From Balneolaceae bacterium (GTDB lineage Bacteria; Bacteroidota; Rhodothermia; Balneolales; Balneolaceae), in NCBI GenBank assembly GCA_007132385.1, contig SLOU01000231.1, positions 1 through 35,262 of the forward strand: a stretch of DNA of 35,262 nt, read 5' to 3'. The translations under genes and the position numbers were made by a program. Shown one piece after another: positions 33,824-35,262 of this stretch. The notes below the pieces were generated by a model that was not told the DNA's origin, made no database searches, and worked only from the letters and a program-made list of their open reading frames with translations. Positions within the stretch are counted from its first letter, which is position 1, and every line of letters begins with the position of its first letter.

Positions 33824-34690
33824 TCAGAGCAGATTTTTCAGGGTTATTCCGATTTCAGCCGGGCTTTCGACCACCGTCACACCGGCTGCGCGCAGTGCTT
33901 TTTTCTTATCCTGTGCAGTGCCCTGGCCCCCGGAAATTATGGCACCTGCGTGTCCCATTCGACGACCGGGAGGTGCTGTACTTCCGGCAATAAAAGCTAC
34001 AACCGGTTTTTCGACATTCTCCCTGATATAGGCAGCTGCTTCTTCTTCTGCAGATCCGCCGATTTCACCGATCAAAACAATCGCTTCTGTTTCAGGATCG
34101 TCATTAAAAAGTTTTACAGCGTCTGTATGGGTGGTTCCGATAACAGGGTCACCACCAATACCGATTGCAGTAGACTGCCCAAGGCCGGCTTTTGTCAGTT
34201 GGTCTACAGCTTCATAGGTCAATGTTCCCGATCTGGATATCAAACCGACATTTCCTTTGTGAAATATCATCCCCGGCATAATGCCAACTTTTGCCTCTCC
34301 AGGAGTGATAACACCCGGGCAGTTCGGGCCGATTAAAGTAGCACCTTGACTCCGTACTATCTGTTTTGCAATAACCATATCACGTACCGGAATTCCTTCA
34401 GTGATACAAATGATGACTTCAATTCCCGCAAAAGCCGCTTCACTGATTGCATCACCGGCAAACGGAGGAGGTACAAATATCACAGATGTATTGGCAGTTT
34501 CTTTTTCAACAGCTTCAGCAACAGTATTGAACACTGGCAGGTCGAGATGAGACTGCCCGCCTTTGCCAGGGGTTACACCCCCTATTACATTGGTTCCGTA
34601 TTCGATCATCTGCTCGGAGTGAAACGTTCCTTCACTGCCGGTAAAACCTTGAACAACAAGGCGTGTATCTTTGCCAACTAAAACACTCAT
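33824..34690 (-). CDS. sucD: succinate-CoA ligase (ADP/GDP-forming) alpha subunit
   Basis: 288 residues. The CoA-binding Rossmann domain ([33 protein letters not shown]) is followed by [21 protein letters not shown]. The ligase domain carries the phospho-histidine His247 in [12 protein letters not shown] and Glu209 in GEIGG. It catalyses the substrate-level phosphorylation step of the TCA cycle with SucC, which is not adjacent. It is convergent with glgC with 10 bases between stops, and has its own promoter on the far side. Complete and of normal length. Confidence 0.97.
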   Translation of the reverse strand: MSVLVGKDTRLVVQGFTGSEGTFHSEQMIEYGTNVIGGVTPGKGGQSHLDLPVFNTVAEAVEKETANTSVIFVPPPFAGDAISEAAFAGIEVIICITEGIPVRDMVIAKQIVRSQGATLIGPNCPGVITPGEAKVGIMPGMIFHKGNVGLISRSGTLTYEAVDQLTKAGLGQSTAIGIGGDPVIGTTHTDAVKLFNDDPETEAIVLIGEIGGSAEEEAAAYIRENVEKPVVAFIAGSTAPPGRRMGHAGAIISGGQGTAQDKKKALRAAGVTVVESPAEIGITLKNLL

Positions 34691-34735
34691 TGGACGGTTG
34701 TTAGATTTAAATTTCCGGTATAATTTGACATGGAG

Positions 34736-34764
34736 AATATACCATCATCTAAGTCATTTGCCAA
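34736..34764 (-). promoter_or_regulatory. predicted sucD promoter
   Basis: On the minus strand TTGGCA and TATATT are separated by exactly 17 bases. The -10 box lies 46 bases upstream of the sucD ATG. No clear Shine-Dalgarno precedes the start. Confidence 0.6.
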
Positions 34765-34967
34765 AATTGAAATGCCATAGTATGCTCAAAAAAATAACCG
34801 GGCATATGAACCTGAATATTGCTGAATCCGGTAGTACAAATCCTGCATTTGCATTTTTTCAGGTGACAGTGTATTCACGTTAATAGTTTCTGGTAAATTG
34901 TTGTCAATTTCTGCAAGTAAGGATTGAAATCCCTATCATTTTAACAGATACTTGGATTGAAGGACTT

Positions 34968-35262
34968 ATGGTCACTGACGGGAAAAAAGAGGAAATTCGA
35001 GATGCAGCCGATCTGGTCGAGGTGGTTGGGGACTACGTTCGTCTCAAAAAGGCAGGCAAGAATTTTGTAGGCTTGTGCCCTTTTCATGATGAAAAGACTC
35101 CGTCCTTTACAGTCACCCCGGAAATGGGAATCTATAAGTGTTTTGGGTGCGGAGCCAGTGGAGATCTATTTAATTTTGTGATGGAGATGGAAGGCGTGGG
35201 TTTTGGAGAAGCATTGCGGAGCCTTGCCGAACGATATGGGGTAAGTTTACCAAAAAAAGAAA
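34968..35262 (+). CDS. dnaG: DNA primase, N-terminal part (cut by window end)
   Basis: Not in the ORF track because it runs off the end. Translation from the ATG at 34968 gives MVTDGKKEEIRDAADLVEVV, then LKKAGKNFVGLCPFHDEKTPSF and IYKCFGCGASGDLFNFVMEMEG. This is the CHC2 zinc-binding domain of DnaG, with Cys37, His40, Cys58 and Cys61 as zinc ligands. 98 codons are visible. It makes RNA primers for replication. An AAGG lies 4 bases upstream of the ATG. The gene is divergent from sucD across a 277-base region in which I see only the sucD promoter. Confidence 0.96.
   Translation, partial: MVTDGKKEEIRDAADLVEVVGDYVRLKKAGKNFVGLCPFHDEKTPSFTVTPEMGIYKCFGCGASGDLFNFVMEMEGVGFGEALRSLAERYGVSLPKKE

Noticed and set aside
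34911-34945. CRISPR-repeat-like sequence (GTAAGGATTGAAATCCC)
   Set aside because: It resembles the end of some CRISPR repeats and holds a small GGATT/AATCC dyad, but it occurs once, with no second copy or spacers in the window.
1-35262. Mobile element, prophage, toxin-antitoxin or defence island
   Set aside because: No transposase, integrase, recombinase, restriction or toxin-like gene was found, tRNA-Asn has no flanking integrase or visible att repeat, and base composition looks even throughout.

Overview
The window looks like a chromosomal segment of a Gram-negative bacterium of the Bacteroidota/Balneolota side of the FCB group. My best guess is Balneolaceae or a close relative, inferred from gene content and not from a database search. 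Pointers are a TonB-dependent receptor, a bactofilin, a tiny Hc1/histone-H1-like protein, several envelope proteins with signal peptides, Rcp1-type response regulators and REC-PAS kinases, and promoters that read TTG-N20/21-TAnnTT(TG), close to the Bacteroidota sigma consensus. I see no IS element, integrase, phage gene, CRISPR array or abrupt change in composition. This reads as core chromosome, not a mobile island.

Layout. 1-7.1 kb: an alpha/beta hydrolase and a TPR protein, a convergent NRDE/TANGO2 protein, a large membrane PP2C (SpoIIE/RsbU-type) phosphatase, a periplasmic thioredoxin-like protein and a DtxR/MntR-type metalloregulator. 7.1-11.7 kb: an SDR protein and a FecA-like TonB receptor on the minus strand, divergent from a HemG/HemY-type protoporphyrinogen oxidase. 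With the nearby DtxR protein this forms an iron/heme neighbourhood, and a TTAGA-N5-TCTAA dyad overlaps the receptor promoter. 12.0-15.3 kb: a phosphorelay cluster of REC-PAS-HisKA_3 kinase, stand-alone receiver, and REC-PAS-HisKA_2 kinase, abutting a convergent bactofilin. 16.0-16.5 kb: tRNA-Asn and an Hc1-like gene, each with a recognisable promoter and hairpin terminator.

16.5-23.4 kb: a minus-strand gene train of penicillin acylase, a GH3 (NagZ-like)/serine beta-lactamase fusion lipoprotein, a two-domain cytidine deaminase, and a degenerate amino-acid-kinase-like protein. The last three are tightly spaced or overlapping. 23.5-28.6 kb: 3-hydroxybutyryl-CoA dehydrogenase, low-specificity threonine aldolase, a HisN-like inositol-monophosphatase-family phosphatase, and an M1-aminopeptidase-like protein with HEAT-like repeats that has lost its zinc site. 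28.7-31 kb: a NatAB-like ABC exporter on the minus strand. 31.1-33.8 kb: glgA and glgC for glycogen synthesis. 33.8-35.3 kb: sucD on the minus strand and the start of dnaG, cut by the window end and absent from the ORF track.

The main theme of the hunt is pseudoenzymes. Three proteins keep the outline of an enzyme family but lack its catalytic or metal-binding residues: the M1-like protein, the N-terminal half of the cytidine deaminase, and the amino-acid-kinase-like protein encoded directly after it. The CDA/kinase-like pair and the M1-HEAT protein are the best candidates for undescribed biology. I do not see a clear multi-gene novel defence or mobile system.
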